64,000 bases of DNA from Algoriphagus marinus. Its GTDB lineage: Bacteria; Bacteroidota; Bacteroidia; Cytophagales; Cyclobacteriaceae. Positions 1 to 8,054 of this stretch are shown in pieces. The notes below the pieces were generated by a model. The model saw only the letters and a list, made by a program, of their open reading frames with translations, made no database searches and was not told the origin of the DNA. Position numbers and translations under genes: made by a program. The first letter of the stretch is position 1. Every line of letters starts with the position of its first letter. The stretch lies in assembly GCF_001936475.1 (NCBI RefSeq), contig NZ_MSPQ01000001.1, positions 806,001 to 870,000 on the forward strand. The letters are read 5' to 3'.

Positions 1-1008
1 AGTCCATCCGACGGCTTCTTCATAGAGCGCCTTATTTTCCAAAGGACTGGTATCCCAGACAGATTGGGCGATACTTTTGGCTGCATTTTGCCAGTAGCAA
101 AAGAGTGCATACCACTGAAAAAGATAAACAAGCGAAAGCTTCCACATGACAGATGGCATCTGTATAATGGATTCTATGATTTCCAGGTTTTGGGCAAAAA
201 GGACTTTTGTGGTGGGGTTATTTTCAGCCCATGAAATTGTTTTTCGGATAATTTTTCGATCAAAAATCGAAGGAATCAACAAGAGAAATAGGACTAGATA
301 AGCTACCAGCGTAGTCAGGATTGATAAGAAAAACTGGATTGCAGGATGAGGCATGCCCTCATTTCGTTTTTTCAATACAGCTAGTTCTTCTGCCGAAGGT
401 GGAATTTCAGGAGTCTTGCTTATACTCCACATCACTGATCCAATGGAACAGACGGTACCTAAAAAGAAGGAAGCATAAACCCAATAAGGAAGTGATCCCG
501 CAACTCCTGGAATATATTTTTGAAATACAAAAAGCGACACATTGGCAAGCGTAATACCAAGTCCTGTGAAGAAACTTTGGGTGAGAAAACCTTTAGAATA
601 CTGCTCTTCAGGAAGTACATCCGCAATTAAAGCACGATAAGGTTCCATCGCAGTATTATTTGCAGCATCCAAAACCCAAAGAAGTCCAGCCGCCATCCAA
701 AGGGAACTGCTAAAAGGATATAAAAAGAGACAAATACTGCAGAAAAGTGCACCAATAACGAAGTAAGGCTTTCGCCGACCAAATCGCTCACTCCAGGTAC
801 TGTCGCTCAAGGCTCCTATTATCGGCTGAATCAGCAGCCCTGTCATTGGACCTGCTAGATTCAAAATCGGAATCTCATCCGGTGCGGCCCCAAGCATATC
901 GTAAATCGGATTTACTGCACTTTGCTGTAGGCCAAAGCTGTATTGGATTCCGAAAAAACCAACATTCATGTTGATAATCTGGGAAAAGGAAAGTCTTGAT
1001 TTGGTCAT
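1..1008 (-). CDS. SLC45/GPH-type MFS sugar transporter, 3' end cut by window
   Basis: An open frame of 336 codons runs from ATG at 1008 off the left edge. The translation begins MTKSRLSFSQIINMNVGFFG and is strongly hydrophobic, with repeated membrane segments. After the second segment come the loop D-S-T-W-S-E-R-F and then G-R-R-K-P-Y-F, a signature of the SLC45/GPH cation-sugar symporters. The visible end reads E-E-A-V-G-W-T, so the last membrane helices are missing here. It probably imports a sugar or glycoside across the inner membrane. An operator-like motif about 110 bp upstream is shared with the catabolic operon that starts at 8011, so its substrate may feed that operon. The family call is fairly secure; the substrate is unknown. 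Confidence 0.85.
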   Translation of the reverse strand, partial: MTKSRLSFSQIINMNVGFFGIQYSFGLQQSAVNPIYDMLGAAPDEIPILNLAGPMTGLLIQPIIGALSDSTWSERFGRRKPYFVIGALFCSICLFLYPFSSSLWMAAGLLWVLDAANNTAMEPYRALIADVLPEEQYSKGFLTQSFFTGLGITLANVSLFVFQKYIPGVAGSLPYWVYASFFLGTVCSIGSVMWSISKTPEIPPSAEELAVLKKRNEGMPHPAIQFFLSILTTLVAYLVLFLLLIPSIFDRKIIRKTISWAENNPTTKVLFAQNLEIIESIIQMPSVMWKLSLVYLFQWYALFCYWQNAAKSIAQSVWDTSPLENKALYEEAVGWT

Positions 1009-1090
1009 GTTGGCATTTTGGGTTGATCAAAAATAATGGGCTGAGAAGAACAAATACTTTAGGATCCACCATTTAAGAAACTCCAAAATA

Positions 1091-1124
1091 CAAAGTTAAA
1101 CTAGCTTTCAAAGGGCTTTGAAAC
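1091..1124 (-). promoter_or_regulatory. candidate Bacteroidetes promoter of the MFS transporter
   Basis: Read on the minus strand, TAACTTTG (1098-1091) matches the Bacteroidetes -7 consensus TAnnTTTG. It is preceded after 21 bases by GTTTC (1124-1120), a weak -33 element. The operator-like repeat at 1117-1137 overlaps the -33 region, which would suit repression. This is pattern matching only. Confidence 0.35.
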
Positions 1125-1137
1125 GTTCTAAAGGGCA
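1117..1137 (-). promoter_or_regulatory. operator-like inverted repeat, copy 1
   Basis: The plus strand reads TTTGAA-ACG-TTCTAA followed by AGGGCA. The arms form an imperfect inverted repeat with a central ACG, resembling LacI/CcpA-type operators. The 12-mer TTCTAAAGGGCA recurs exactly at 8064-8075, again preceded by a TTnGAA arm and a 3-base spacer. Both copies lie upstream of minus-strand carbohydrate genes in the same orientation. Confidence 0.5.
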
Positions 1138-1235
1138 ATTTTTTATGGAAATCGTTTGAAATTGATGATGCTGGAAAAATTTTCTTTGTCGTAAAAAGAA
1201 TTATAGCTTAGTGTGCCATCCTCACCATGCTATTT

Positions 1236-2300
1236 ATGAAGCCAATTCAGTTTTTGAAAAATAAGTTTAGAAAATCCAGGAAAGCAAGTTGGAATAAAGC
1301 TTATGACGCTCCCATTAATCGGAAGGCGGAAAAAGCATATGAAAATCTGGTAGCTCAAAATCCGGATTATAAATGCTCTGCTGCGCAGACAAAAAAGATC
1401 ACAGAATATTCAAAAGAGGTCCTAGGTTCCTCAGCTTTCGCCCCTTGGTTGAAAGTATATACTGCCTACCAGGGGGAGTTTAAAGAAGGCTGGATGCCAG
1501 ACAATTACTTTGGGAGAGTAGTCTGTCCAAAAATAAATGGGGAATTTAGAAGGCTTGGGGATCTAAAGACTCTATCGAAACGAATACTCCAGACAGATAC
1601 AATCCCTGATTTGGCCTATTATATCAATCGGGTATGGACTTCGGTAGAAGGGGAGATTTTGGTGAAAAGCAATTTGACCAACTTCTTTTTTTCAGAGCGT
1701 GAGTATGTTTTTCTGAAAAAGAATTATTCGCTTCAGGGAAACGGAATCATAAAACTCAACCGAGAGAGTTTTGAAAATTTAGATTTTCAAAAACTTGGGG
1801 ATTTTGTAATACAGGAGCCCATTCAACAAGCAGATTGGTTTGATCAGATTGTGACTGGAAGTGTAGCTACACTTCGAATAACTACGGTGAAGCTTATTGG
1901 AGAAAAAGCTAAAAACAGGGTTTCTCAGCTTCGTGTAGGTAGAATTTCAAACGAATATATTAAAACAAAGGATTGTCTTAGAATTCCGATAGACCGACAG
2001 ACAGGAACTTTTTATCCCAGAGCATTTGGTTCAGACTTTACCATTTTTGAAAAACATCCGGATACAGGCTATTCATTTGAAGGTAAAATATTACCAGAGC
2101 ATGAGAAGGCGGTCAGGCTATGTGAAAAGCTTCATGATCAGGTGGGGATGTTTCAGATCATAGGTTGGGATGTGGCAATCAATCAAAAGAACGAAATCCA
2201 AATCATGGAGTGGAATACAGATCATCCCGGAGTAGTTTTTTCCGAAATGGCAACTGGACCTCATTTTCAGGGGTTGGGATGGGAGAACCTCTTGGTATGA
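1236..2300 (+). CDS. sugar-transfer-associated ATP-grasp protein, copy 1
   Basis: The product (354 aa) looks like the 'sugar-transfer associated ATP-grasp' family, usually found with polysaccharide synthesis genes. The C-terminal part holds the ATP-grasp metal-binding signature: I-I-G-W-D near residue 310, then I-M-E-W-N about 14 residues later. A lysine-rich F-L-K-K-N segment near residue 167 may contact nucleotide. The molecular reaction is unknown; the fold ligates carboxylates to amines using ATP. An ATG lies upstream at 1227, but ATG 1236 aligns residue for residue with the start of the paralogue at 2382, so I chose it. It has no signal peptide and is probably cytoplasmic. It is divergent from the transporter at 1008. 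Confidence 0.75.
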   Translation: MKPIQFLKNKFRKSRKASWNKAYDAPINRKAEKAYENLVAQNPDYKCSAAQTKKITEYSKEVLGSSAFAPWLKVYTAYQGEFKEGWMPDNYFGRVVCPKINGEFRRLGDLKTLSKRILQTDTIPDLAYYINRVWTSVEGEILVKSNLTNFFFSEREYVFLKKNYSLQGNGIIKLNRESFENLDFQKLGDFVIQEPIQQADWFDQIVTGSVATLRITTVKLIGEKAKNRVSQLRVGRISNEYIKTKDCLRIPIDRQTGTFYPRAFGSDFTIFEKHPDTGYSFEGKILPEHEKAVRLCEKLHDQVGMFQIIGWDVAINQKNEIQIMEWNTDHPGVVFSEMATGPHFQGLGWENLLV

Positions 2301-2381
2301 TTGCCTATTTAGATTCTGTATTTAGAAAGTTTTTAAAGCTTTTGGCTAAGTTTGGTTCGTGGAATTTTTCGCCATCGATTT

Positions 2382-3443
2382 ATGAGTCTAAAACAAACTG
2401 TTAAGAACAAAATTAAAGCCCATCGACAAAAAAAATGGAGTAAAGACTTTGACTTACAGATCAACCAAAAAGAGAAAAAATTGTATCAGTCTCTGATCTC
2501 TCAGGATAAGAGCAGAATGGTTCTACCAATGCAGGAAAAAATGATTCGACAGTATTCGATGGATGTACTGGGATCATTGGATTTTGTCCCAGGATTGAAG
2601 TCCTATACTGCCTATTCACGCGAATTTAAAGAGGGTTGGATTCCTAATAATTATTATGGTAGAGTAGTATTGCCTTCCATCAAAGGAGATTTCTGTTGTA
2701 TAGATAACTTAAAAACTCATTCCAAAAGGCTCTTGCAAACTGATTTAATCCCAGATTTAGCCTATTGTTTAGCAGGGGATTTTATGTTGACAGATGGTAC
2801 CAAGGTTTGTGAAAATGAATTAGAAAGAATCCTTTTTGAAGTCAACGATTTCGTTTTTCTAAAAAAAAATAATTCCATGAGGGGTTATGGAGTTATCAAA
2901 TTAGACCGTGAAAAATTTAAAAATTGTGATCTAAATTCTTTTGGAGATTTCGTAATTCAGTCTGCATTGACTCAGCACCAATTTTTTGAAAATATTGTCT
3001 CAGGTAGTATTGCAACATTGAGGGTGACCACAGTCAAGGCAAAGGGAGTGCTTACTAAAAATCGCCTTAGTTCACTTCGAGTGGGAAGGTATGGGGATGA
3101 ATTTATTCGAGATACCACCACATTGGTAGTGGGTGTTTCCCCGAATGGCTTTTTGAGTGAAAATGCACTGGGGGAAAATTGGGAAATGTACCCTGCTCAT
3201 CCTGATACAGGATATGTTTTTAAAGATCAGCAAATCCCTTTTTTCGAACTTGCTGAAAAGGTTTGCGAGGATTTACACGATAAGTTGGGTTTGACAGGAA
3301 TCATAGGTTGGGATATTTGCATTACACCAAATGGTTCGGTTCAGATTTTAGAATGGAACGCACAATATCCTGGCATAAATTATTCTGAAGCTTTGGTAGG
3401 TCCAAATTTTAATGGACTCGGCTGGGAGAATTTGTGGAAATGA
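2382..3443 (+). CDS. sugar-transfer-associated ATP-grasp protein, copy 2
   Basis: This 353-aa protein is a clear paralogue of the gene 80 bp upstream and is collinear over its whole length. Shared blocks include G-W-x-P-N-N/D-Y-Y/F-G-R-V-V, the L-Q-T-D-x-I-P-D-L-A-Y block, and the C-terminal I-I-G-W-D and L-E-W-N metal-binding residues. The frame is open from a TTG at 2352. ATG 2382 (M-S-L-K-Q) is preferred because it matches the paralogue's start. The pair arose by tandem duplication and is probably co-transcribed. Divergence is substantial (roughly half the residues differ by eye), so the copies may act on different substrates. Substrate and pathway cannot be told from the sequence. Confidence 0.75.
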   Translation: MSLKQTVKNKIKAHRQKKWSKDFDLQINQKEKKLYQSLISQDKSRMVLPMQEKMIRQYSMDVLGSLDFVPGLKSYTAYSREFKEGWIPNNYYGRVVLPSIKGDFCCIDNLKTHSKRLLQTDLIPDLAYCLAGDFMLTDGTKVCENELERILFEVNDFVFLKKNNSMRGYGVIKLDREKFKNCDLNSFGDFVIQSALTQHQFFENIVSGSIATLRVTTVKAKGVLTKNRLSSLRVGRYGDEFIRDTTTLVVGVSPNGFLSENALGENWEMYPAHPDTGYVFKDQQIPFFELAEKVCEDLHDKLGLTGIIGWDICITPNGSVQILEWNAQYPGINYSEALVGPNFNGLGWENLWK

Positions 3444-3564
3444 AAATAGTCGTATCTATCTCTCTTTTCGAGACTCCGTCCAATTGAAGAATTAAATTGA
3501 TGTGTTGGCAACTTGATCTCTTATTTTAAGTTGAGTAACCACAGAAACCTAATAAAACTGAGAT

Positions 3565-4443
3565 TTAAAAAACTGCTTTTTTACTTTGAAATCCTCTCAT
3601 ATTCGCCTTAACCAAAAAAACATCTCCACTCATTGGAAATTCTTTCAGTTGGATATCACTAAGGTTTTCCTGAGCCGTGGTAATCAACAGCATGTCAAGA
3701 TTCTCTCCTCCAAAACAACAAGAAGTAACATGAGGGACTGGTAATTCGATTTTATCTAATAGTTCTCCAGAATTTGGATTCCATCGATACACGCCCGATC
3801 CACCATAATGTGCAACCCATAGCATTCCTTCTTGGTCTATACACATCCCATCTGGAAACCCCAACTCTTCCGGAATCTCAACGACTACTCTAGCAAATTC
3901 TATTTCACCGGACACTAGATCAAATTGAAATGCCTTGATCTGTCTGGTCGGCGTATCGATAAAGTAAAATGTCTGATTGTCTTCCGTCCAGGCCATTCCA
4001 TTAGAAATGGTCAGATTAGTTAGTTTTTTTTGTGGTTTCAGATCCTGCTCGATGCAATAAAGTGAGCCAGCCCCTTCAGTAAATAAAGTGCTCAAAGTTC
4101 CAATCCAAACTCGACCATTGGAATCCACTTTTCCATCGTTAAATCTGTGCAGTGGAAGCTCAGGTTCTACTTCAAAAAGCCAGGTCAATTCTTCGCTCTC
4201 TAAATTAAATCTTGCCAGTTTTCGGTCTAATCCTAGAATAAGGTTGCCCTCCTTATCCTCTAAAACCACTGCCAAACGATGAGGGAAAATTCGTGTTTTG
4301 GTTTCCGCGGTCTCGAGATGATGTTCAAATAATTTTCCTGTTTCAATATCTACCCAGAAGAAACTTTGTCGTCCTGCATGCCAATAAGGCCCTTCACCGA
4401 GGAAGCATTGGGAAGGGATGGAAGTGTAGTTGTAGGTTTTCAA
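3565..4443 (-). CDS. SMP-30/gluconolactonase family protein
   Basis: This is a six-bladed beta-propeller lactonase of the SMP-30/regucalcin family, expected to hydrolyse a sugar lactone to the aldonic acid with a divalent metal. Candidate metal ligands are Glu in L-G-E-G-P-Y-W near the N-terminus, Asn in I-S-N-G-M-A-W and Asp in F-P-D-G-M-C. Other family marks are F-N-D-G-K-V-D and W-V-A-H-Y-G-G. The only in-frame ATG is at 4518, but the 25 residues it would add are encoded by a dispersed palindromic repeat (4471-4512) and look spurious. The TTG at 4443 (L-K-T-Y-N-Y) sits right before the conserved domain, so I chose it. It is the last gene of the five-gene operon from 8011. Confidence 0.8.
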   Translation of the reverse strand: MKTYNYTSIPSQCFLGEGPYWHAGRQSFFWVDIETGKLFEHHLETAETKTRIFPHRLAVVLEDKEGNLILGLDRKLARFNLESEELTWLFEVEPELPLHRFNDGKVDSNGRVWIGTLSTLFTEGAGSLYCIEQDLKPQKKLTNLTISNGMAWTEDNQTFYFIDTPTRQIKAFQFDLVSGEIEFARVVVEIPEELGFPDGMCIDQEGMLWVAHYGGSGVYRWNPNSGELLDKIELPVPHVTSCCFGGENLDMLLITTAQENLSDIQLKEFPMSGDVFLVKANMRGFQSKKAVF

Positions 4444-4470
4444 GGTTGTTTCGATTAAATGTTTTATAAA

Positions 4471-4512
4471 CCTTCGAGGAGATTCCTCAGTCGTTCCTCC
4501 TTCGAAATGACA
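4471..4512. repeat. REP-like palindromic element
   Basis: The segment contains GAGGA-GAT-TCCTC as a perfect small hairpin, flanked by imperfect outer arms ending in TTCGAGG and CCTTCGAA. Read on the minus strand it would encode F-E-G-G-T-T-E-E-S-P-R-R, a peptide I recognise from many spurious ORFs in Bacteroidetes genomes. It is an intergenic repeat between the isomerase and lactonase genes. Confidence 0.6.
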
Positions 4513-4533
4513 CCTCAAAGGTTACTTAAAGAG

Positions 4534-4561
4534 CGTATTTCGTATTTCCCATTTCGTAAAT
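4534..4561. repeat. heptamer microrepeat (CGTATTT)
   Basis: Four 7-base units run in register: CGTATTT, CGTATTT, CCCATTT, CGTAAAT. The array touches the stop codon of the isomerase gene at 4561. Similar heptamer arrays of different sequence occur at 14937, 15061 and 38971. Confidence 0.55.
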
Positions 4562-5448
4562 CACTGATGCCAATACTGAGCAATTTTCTTTTTCAAAAAT
4601 GCCACAGATCGCTGAAGTTGATCCATGCCATCGACACCATCCTCAATGCTGATCCAAGAATCAAAACCTACTCTTTTCAACTCGGCGAAAATGGCATCAT
4701 AATCATTCATTCCTTGTCCGATTTCTCCATGACTCAATCGCTTAGCATATCCCAGTGCTCCTCCTTCTTCTTTTCTCAAATCTTCGATGGTCCCGTATTT
4801 TAAAAAACGGTCGCTTGCATGCATCGTAAGTACCCGCTCTGAAACGTCATACAATAAATCCAGAGGATCTTCGCCAGCCAAAAATGCATTGCTTGGGTCG
4901 TAATTCACTCCAAAATTTGGATGATGGATGCTGTTTACCAGTTTGGTGAAAATGGCTCGCTTTTGGGCAAATTCAGGAAATTCCCAAAAATCATCCTTGT
5001 AATGATTTTCAATAACAAGGGTAATTCCAAGTGATTTGGCGTAAGGGAGACAAGCTTCAATACAGTCTTTTGCTAGCTTGATTCCTTCCTCTACAGTAAG
5101 CTCGGGTCGATATTGCCCGGAAAGAACACGGCAATATTTTCCTCCAAGCTCGTCTGTCATTTCAATCCAACGCTTCTGCTTTTGGATTTCTTTCTCTCTG
5201 AAAGCTTTGTCACGGTGAGTAAAGTCAGGAGAGCAGCACATCATGGGAATGACCATTCCTTTGTCTTCTACCATTCTCCTGAAAACTGGCCAGTTTTTTT
5301 GATCCTCCATTTCAAGAAAACCGGCATACCACTCCAAACCGTCAATTCCCAGAGGGGCAGCAAGCTCGACCCATTCGGATATTTTCATTGTTCCGTCCTT
5401 GCAAAGTGCATTCATAAAAGCTTTTGGAAAGGCTGCTATTTTGGGCAT
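4561..5448 (-). CDS. sugar phosphate isomerase/epimerase (xylose isomerase-like TIM barrel)
   Basis: A 295-aa AP-endonuclease-2/xylose-isomerase-like TIM barrel. Likely metal ligands sit at the ends of barrel strands: Glu in V-I-E-N-H, Asp in V-N-Y-D-P-S-N, His in T-M-H-A-S-D and Glu in I-S-I-E-D-G near the C-terminus. No signal peptide is seen, so it should be cytoplasmic, unlike the exported relative at 37934. Proteins of this fold isomerise or epimerise sugars, keto-sugars and sugar acids, and the precise substrate cannot be assigned. It lies 18 bp after the SDR gene, inside the operon with dehydrogenases and a lactonase, so a role in oxidative sugar or sugar-acid catabolism is inferred. 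Confidence 0.82.
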   Translation of the reverse strand: MPKIAAFPKAFMNALCKDGTMKISEWVELAAPLGIDGLEWYAGFLEMEDQKNWPVFRRMVEDKGMVIPMMCCSPDFTHRDKAFREKEIQKQKRWIEMTDELGGKYCRVLSGQYRPELTVEEGIKLAKDCIEACLPYAKSLGITLVIENHYKDDFWEFPEFAQKRAIFTKLVNSIHHPNFGVNYDPSNAFLAGEDPLDLLYDVSERVLTMHASDRFLKYGTIEDLRKEEGGALGYAKRLSHGEIGQGMNDYDAIFAELKRVGFDSWISIEDGVDGMDQLQRSVAFLKKKIAQYWHQ

Positions 5449-5466
5449 TTGAGTTTTGTGTTAAGT

Positions 5467-6264
5467 TTAATTGTGTGGAATAGTCGTGGCGTCCTTTGGA
5501 ACATTTCTGCCAATCATTGGATGTTGCTCAAGATCGACTACTTGACCACTGATTGGTCCTGATTCATCAGAAAGCCAATAAATAGCAGCGGCAGCAATTT
5601 CTTCAGGCTTTAAAATCCTTCCTGAAGGGGCATACATGGGAGGAATGTCTTCATACCAAGTATCTGAAAGTCCATGTTGTTTTTTTCGTTCCCGCTCCCT
5701 TTCGGTGAGCACCCAACCTGGGTTTATCTGGTTGACTTTTACACCATGCTCTCGCATCAAAACATCCCCTAGATTTTTGGTCATCGTCATCAAAGCTCCT
5801 TTGGAAATACTGTAAGCTAAAAGATTGGGCTCCCCACTCCAGGCATTTACCGAACCGATATTCAAAACGCATCCGCTGTTTTTACTCAATTCAGGTAAAG
5901 CAGCTTGAATCAAAAGGAATGGAGCAATGGTATTGATGTCCAGAACTTTTTGAAGGAATGCTCGATCGGTGGTATCGATGTTCGATGTTATGACCCAGGC
6001 GGCATTGTTGACTACTGCATCTAATTTCCCCCAGGTTTCTAAAGCAAGTTTTACAAGTCTTCCTGCACAGCCTTCCTCTGCCAGATCTTCATGATGAAAA
6101 ACAGCTTTATCAGTTCCAATTTCCAGAAGTACCTCTTGTCCTAAGTTATACTCAAGTCCGTGTAAAACCACATTTGCGCCCTCTTCTATACAGCGTTTAG
6201 CGATTGCTTTTCCGATGCCAGTCGTACTACCAGTTACGATGATGACTTTTCCTTTGAGTCTCAT
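5467..6264 (-). CDS. SDR family NAD(P)-dependent oxidoreductase
   Basis: A classical short-chain dehydrogenase of 265 aa. The Rossmann nucleotide site is T-G-S-T-T-G-I-G at residues 11-18, followed by N-N-A-A-W. The active site is Y-S-I-S-K with an upstream serine in N-I-G-S-V-N. It ends with the usual G-Q-V-V-D-L segment, slightly extended. Such enzymes oxidise or reduce sugar hydroxyls, sugar acids or polyols. The start is 1 bp after the stop of the zinc-type dehydrogenase, so translation is probably coupled. With two dehydrogenases, a lactonase and an isomerase, the operon looks able to oxidise one sugar at two positions. The substrate is not known. Confidence 0.88.
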   Translation of the reverse strand: MRLKGKVIIVTGSTTGIGKAIAKRCIEEGANVVLHGLEYNLGQEVLLEIGTDKAVFHHEDLAEEGCAGRLVKLALETWGKLDAVVNNAAWVITSNIDTTDRAFLQKVLDINTIAPFLLIQAALPELSKNSGCVLNIGSVNAWSGEPNLLAYSISKGALMTMTKNLGDVLMREHGVKVNQINPGWVLTERERERKKQHGLSDTWYEDIPPMYAPSGRILKPEEIAAAAIYWLSDESGPISGQVVDLEQHPMIGRNVPKDATTIPHN

Positions 6265-6265
6265 A

Positions 6266-7300
6266 TTAAACAGGTTTTAAAACAGATTTCACCACTTGGC
6301 CTTTATGCATTTTTTCAAAAGCTGCCTTCCATTCTGTAATCGGCCAGACTCCACCGATAATTGGTTTTACGTCTAAAGCACCGCTGGAAAGTAAGGCGAT
6401 TACCCTTTCCCATATAGGCCAATTATGACTAAAACTCCCTTGGAGTCGAACGTTCTTTTGGATTATCGGGTCCAAGGAAAAATTACATGGCTGAGGTCCC
6501 CAGCCAACTTTGGTGATTTGTCCATTTGGGCGAACCAGTTTCATAGCGATTAGTAATGCATCACTGACTCCAGCCGCATCAACAACAAGATCTGCACCCA
6601 TCCCATCTCTTTTTCTAGCCCAATTTTCCGCATCTCCGATGATGGTATCACATCCGTATTTTTTGGCGATTTCCAATCTGCCTTTATCAGCTTCCAAGCC
6701 TATAATAGCTACTTCAGCTCCGCATAGTCTGGCAACGGCTGCGCAAAGAATCCCAATGGTTCCCGGGCCAATCATGATCACACGATCACCGGGTTTGATG
6801 GATGAGTTTCCAACTACCGCATTGTAAGCCACGCAACAAGGTTCGGTAAGGCAAGCTTCCTCAAATGAGAGGTTATCGGGCACACTGTGTAGGCATCTTG
6901 CAGGGACTTTTACAAATCGAGTCATGGCACCATTGACACCGTAGCCAAATCCTTTTCGCGTTGGATCTAGATTATAAAGTCCCACTTTGCTCATGGGATT
7001 CTGACTATCTATCACGGCTGCCGTTTCACTGACTACGCGATCTCCAACTTTCCAGGTTTTTACATTTTGACCTAATGCTGCAATTTTTCCTCCAAACTCA
7101 TGTCCCAAAACCACAGGATAATTTACAGGCCAACTGTGATCTGAGGTCCATTGGTGAAGATCACTTCCGCAAACACCCACATTTTCAACTTCCAATAAAA
7201 TATCATCTGCTCCGATTTCAGGAATCGGAATTTCACGGATTTCAACCGAATGTTTTTTCTCAGAGAAGTTAACTACTGCTGCGTTTTTGGTGCTGGACAT
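6266..7300 (-). CDS. zinc-type medium-chain dehydrogenase (sorbitol/threonine dehydrogenase-like)
   Basis: A 344-aa MDR dehydrogenase. The catalytic zinc site is intact: C44 in G-V-C-G-S-D-L-H, H67-E68 in G-H-E-F-G and E153 in T-E-P-C-C. The Rossmann dinucleotide motif is G-P-G-T-I-G. The lobe that normally holds the structural zinc through four cysteines (here about residues 91-112, S-E-T-A-A-V-I-D-S-Q) has no cysteine at all, so the structural zinc appears lost. Likely substrates are polyols, sugars or sugar acids with NAD(P)+. It is the second gene of the operon, 3 bp after the HUMPS gene and 1 bp before the SDR gene. Confidence 0.88.
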   Translation of the reverse strand: MSSTKNAAVVNFSEKKHSVEIREIPIPEIGADDILLEVENVGVCGSDLHQWTSDHSWPVNYPVVLGHEFGGKIAALGQNVKTWKVGDRVVSETAAVIDSQNPMSKVGLYNLDPTRKGFGYGVNGAMTRFVKVPARCLHSVPDNLSFEEACLTEPCCVAYNAVVGNSSIKPGDRVIMIGPGTIGILCAAVARLCGAEVAIIGLEADKGRLEIAKKYGCDTIIGDAENWARKRDGMGADLVVDAAGVSDALLIAMKLVRPNGQITKVGWGPQPCNFSLDPIIQKNVRLQGSFSHNWPIWERVIALLSSGALDVKPIIGGVWPITEWKAAFEKMHKGQVVKSVLKPV

Positions 7301-7303
7301 GGC

Positions 7304-8011
7304 TTAAGATCTTTTAGGTGAAATGGTTGTTTGTTTATGGATTGCTTCGCAAATCATCCGAAGTGAGGCTTCAAGGTCTCCGCTTGCCGTTTTGAATGAG
7401 TCAGCATCGATTGTCAAAGGAGCGCCAAGAACAACTAGCGGAGCCCCATATTGGGGACATTGAATTGCTTGTTCCAAGGAAAGTCCACCCACTGCCTGCA
7501 CGGGAATGTTTACAGCTGCCACTACTTCTCGAAGTTGGTCCAATGGACTAGGCATCCTTTTTCCGGAGGCTGCAATACCCCGCCTTTCATCATATCCAAT
7601 GTGGTGAATAACATAATCACAGCCTAAGTCTTCCAGAAATTTTGCCCCATCCACCATGCTTTCACAGACCATATTGTCTCCCATCACTTTTATTCCAAAG
7701 TCCTTACCGGCTTGGACCACACATTTGATGGTTTCGGCATGAGCTCTAGCCATTACGACCACATGAGTGGCTCCCGCTTTGGCCATCATTTCTGCCTCCA
7801 GATATCCTCCATCCATGGTTTTCAGATCCGCAACCAAAGGAACTCCAGGGAATGCCTCTCGTAGTTTTCTTACACCGTGTAATCCTTCGGCTAAAATCAG
7901 AGGAGTTCCAGCTTCCAGCCAATCTACTCCAGCTCTTATTGCCAAAGCTGCAGTTTCCAGAGCCTCATCAATATTTGTAAGATCAAGGGAAATCTGTACG
8001 ATAGGTTTCAT
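7304..8011 (-). CDS. HUMPS-family enzyme (hexulose-6-phosphate synthase / 3-keto-L-gulonate-6-P decarboxylase-like)
   Basis: A 235-aa OMP-decarboxylase-superfamily barrel. The metal/catalytic set is complete: D10, E33 (W-L-E-A-G-T-P), D62-x-K64-x-x-D67 (D-L-K-T-M-D), H136, and a phosphate-binding V-G-G-L near residue 175. At positions known to separate the subfamilies it is closer to hexulose-6-phosphate synthase (D112, and H-I-G-Y-D without the arginine of UlaD) than to the gulonate-phosphate decarboxylase. It is the first gene of the operon. Known members act on phosphorylated sugars, yet no kinase and no 6-phospho-3-hexuloisomerase gene lies nearby. It could therefore be an aldolase or decarboxylase with a new substrate. 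Confidence 0.82.
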   Translation of the reverse strand: MKPIVQISLDLTNIDEALETAALAIRAGVDWLEAGTPLILAEGLHGVRKLREAFPGVPLVADLKTMDGGYLEAEMMAKAGATHVVVMARAHAETIKCVVQAGKDFGIKVMGDNMVCESMVDGAKFLEDLGCDYVIHHIGYDERRGIAASGKRMPSPLDQLREVVAAVNIPVQAVGGLSLEQAIQCPQYGAPLVVLGAPLTIDADSFKTASGDLEASLRMICEAIHKQTTISPKRS

Positions 8012-8054
8012 ATGATTATAATTTATTTTTTAGCTATCGGGACATTCCCCTGTG

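Noticed and set aside
875-1072. A 65-codon minus-strand frame overlapping the start of the transporter
   Set aside because: It lies in another frame of the transporter gene and its promoter region, with no recognisable family.
5113-5562. A 149-codon plus-strand frame opposite the isomerase gene
   Set aside because: It is antisense to two well-supported genes of the operon and has no family features.
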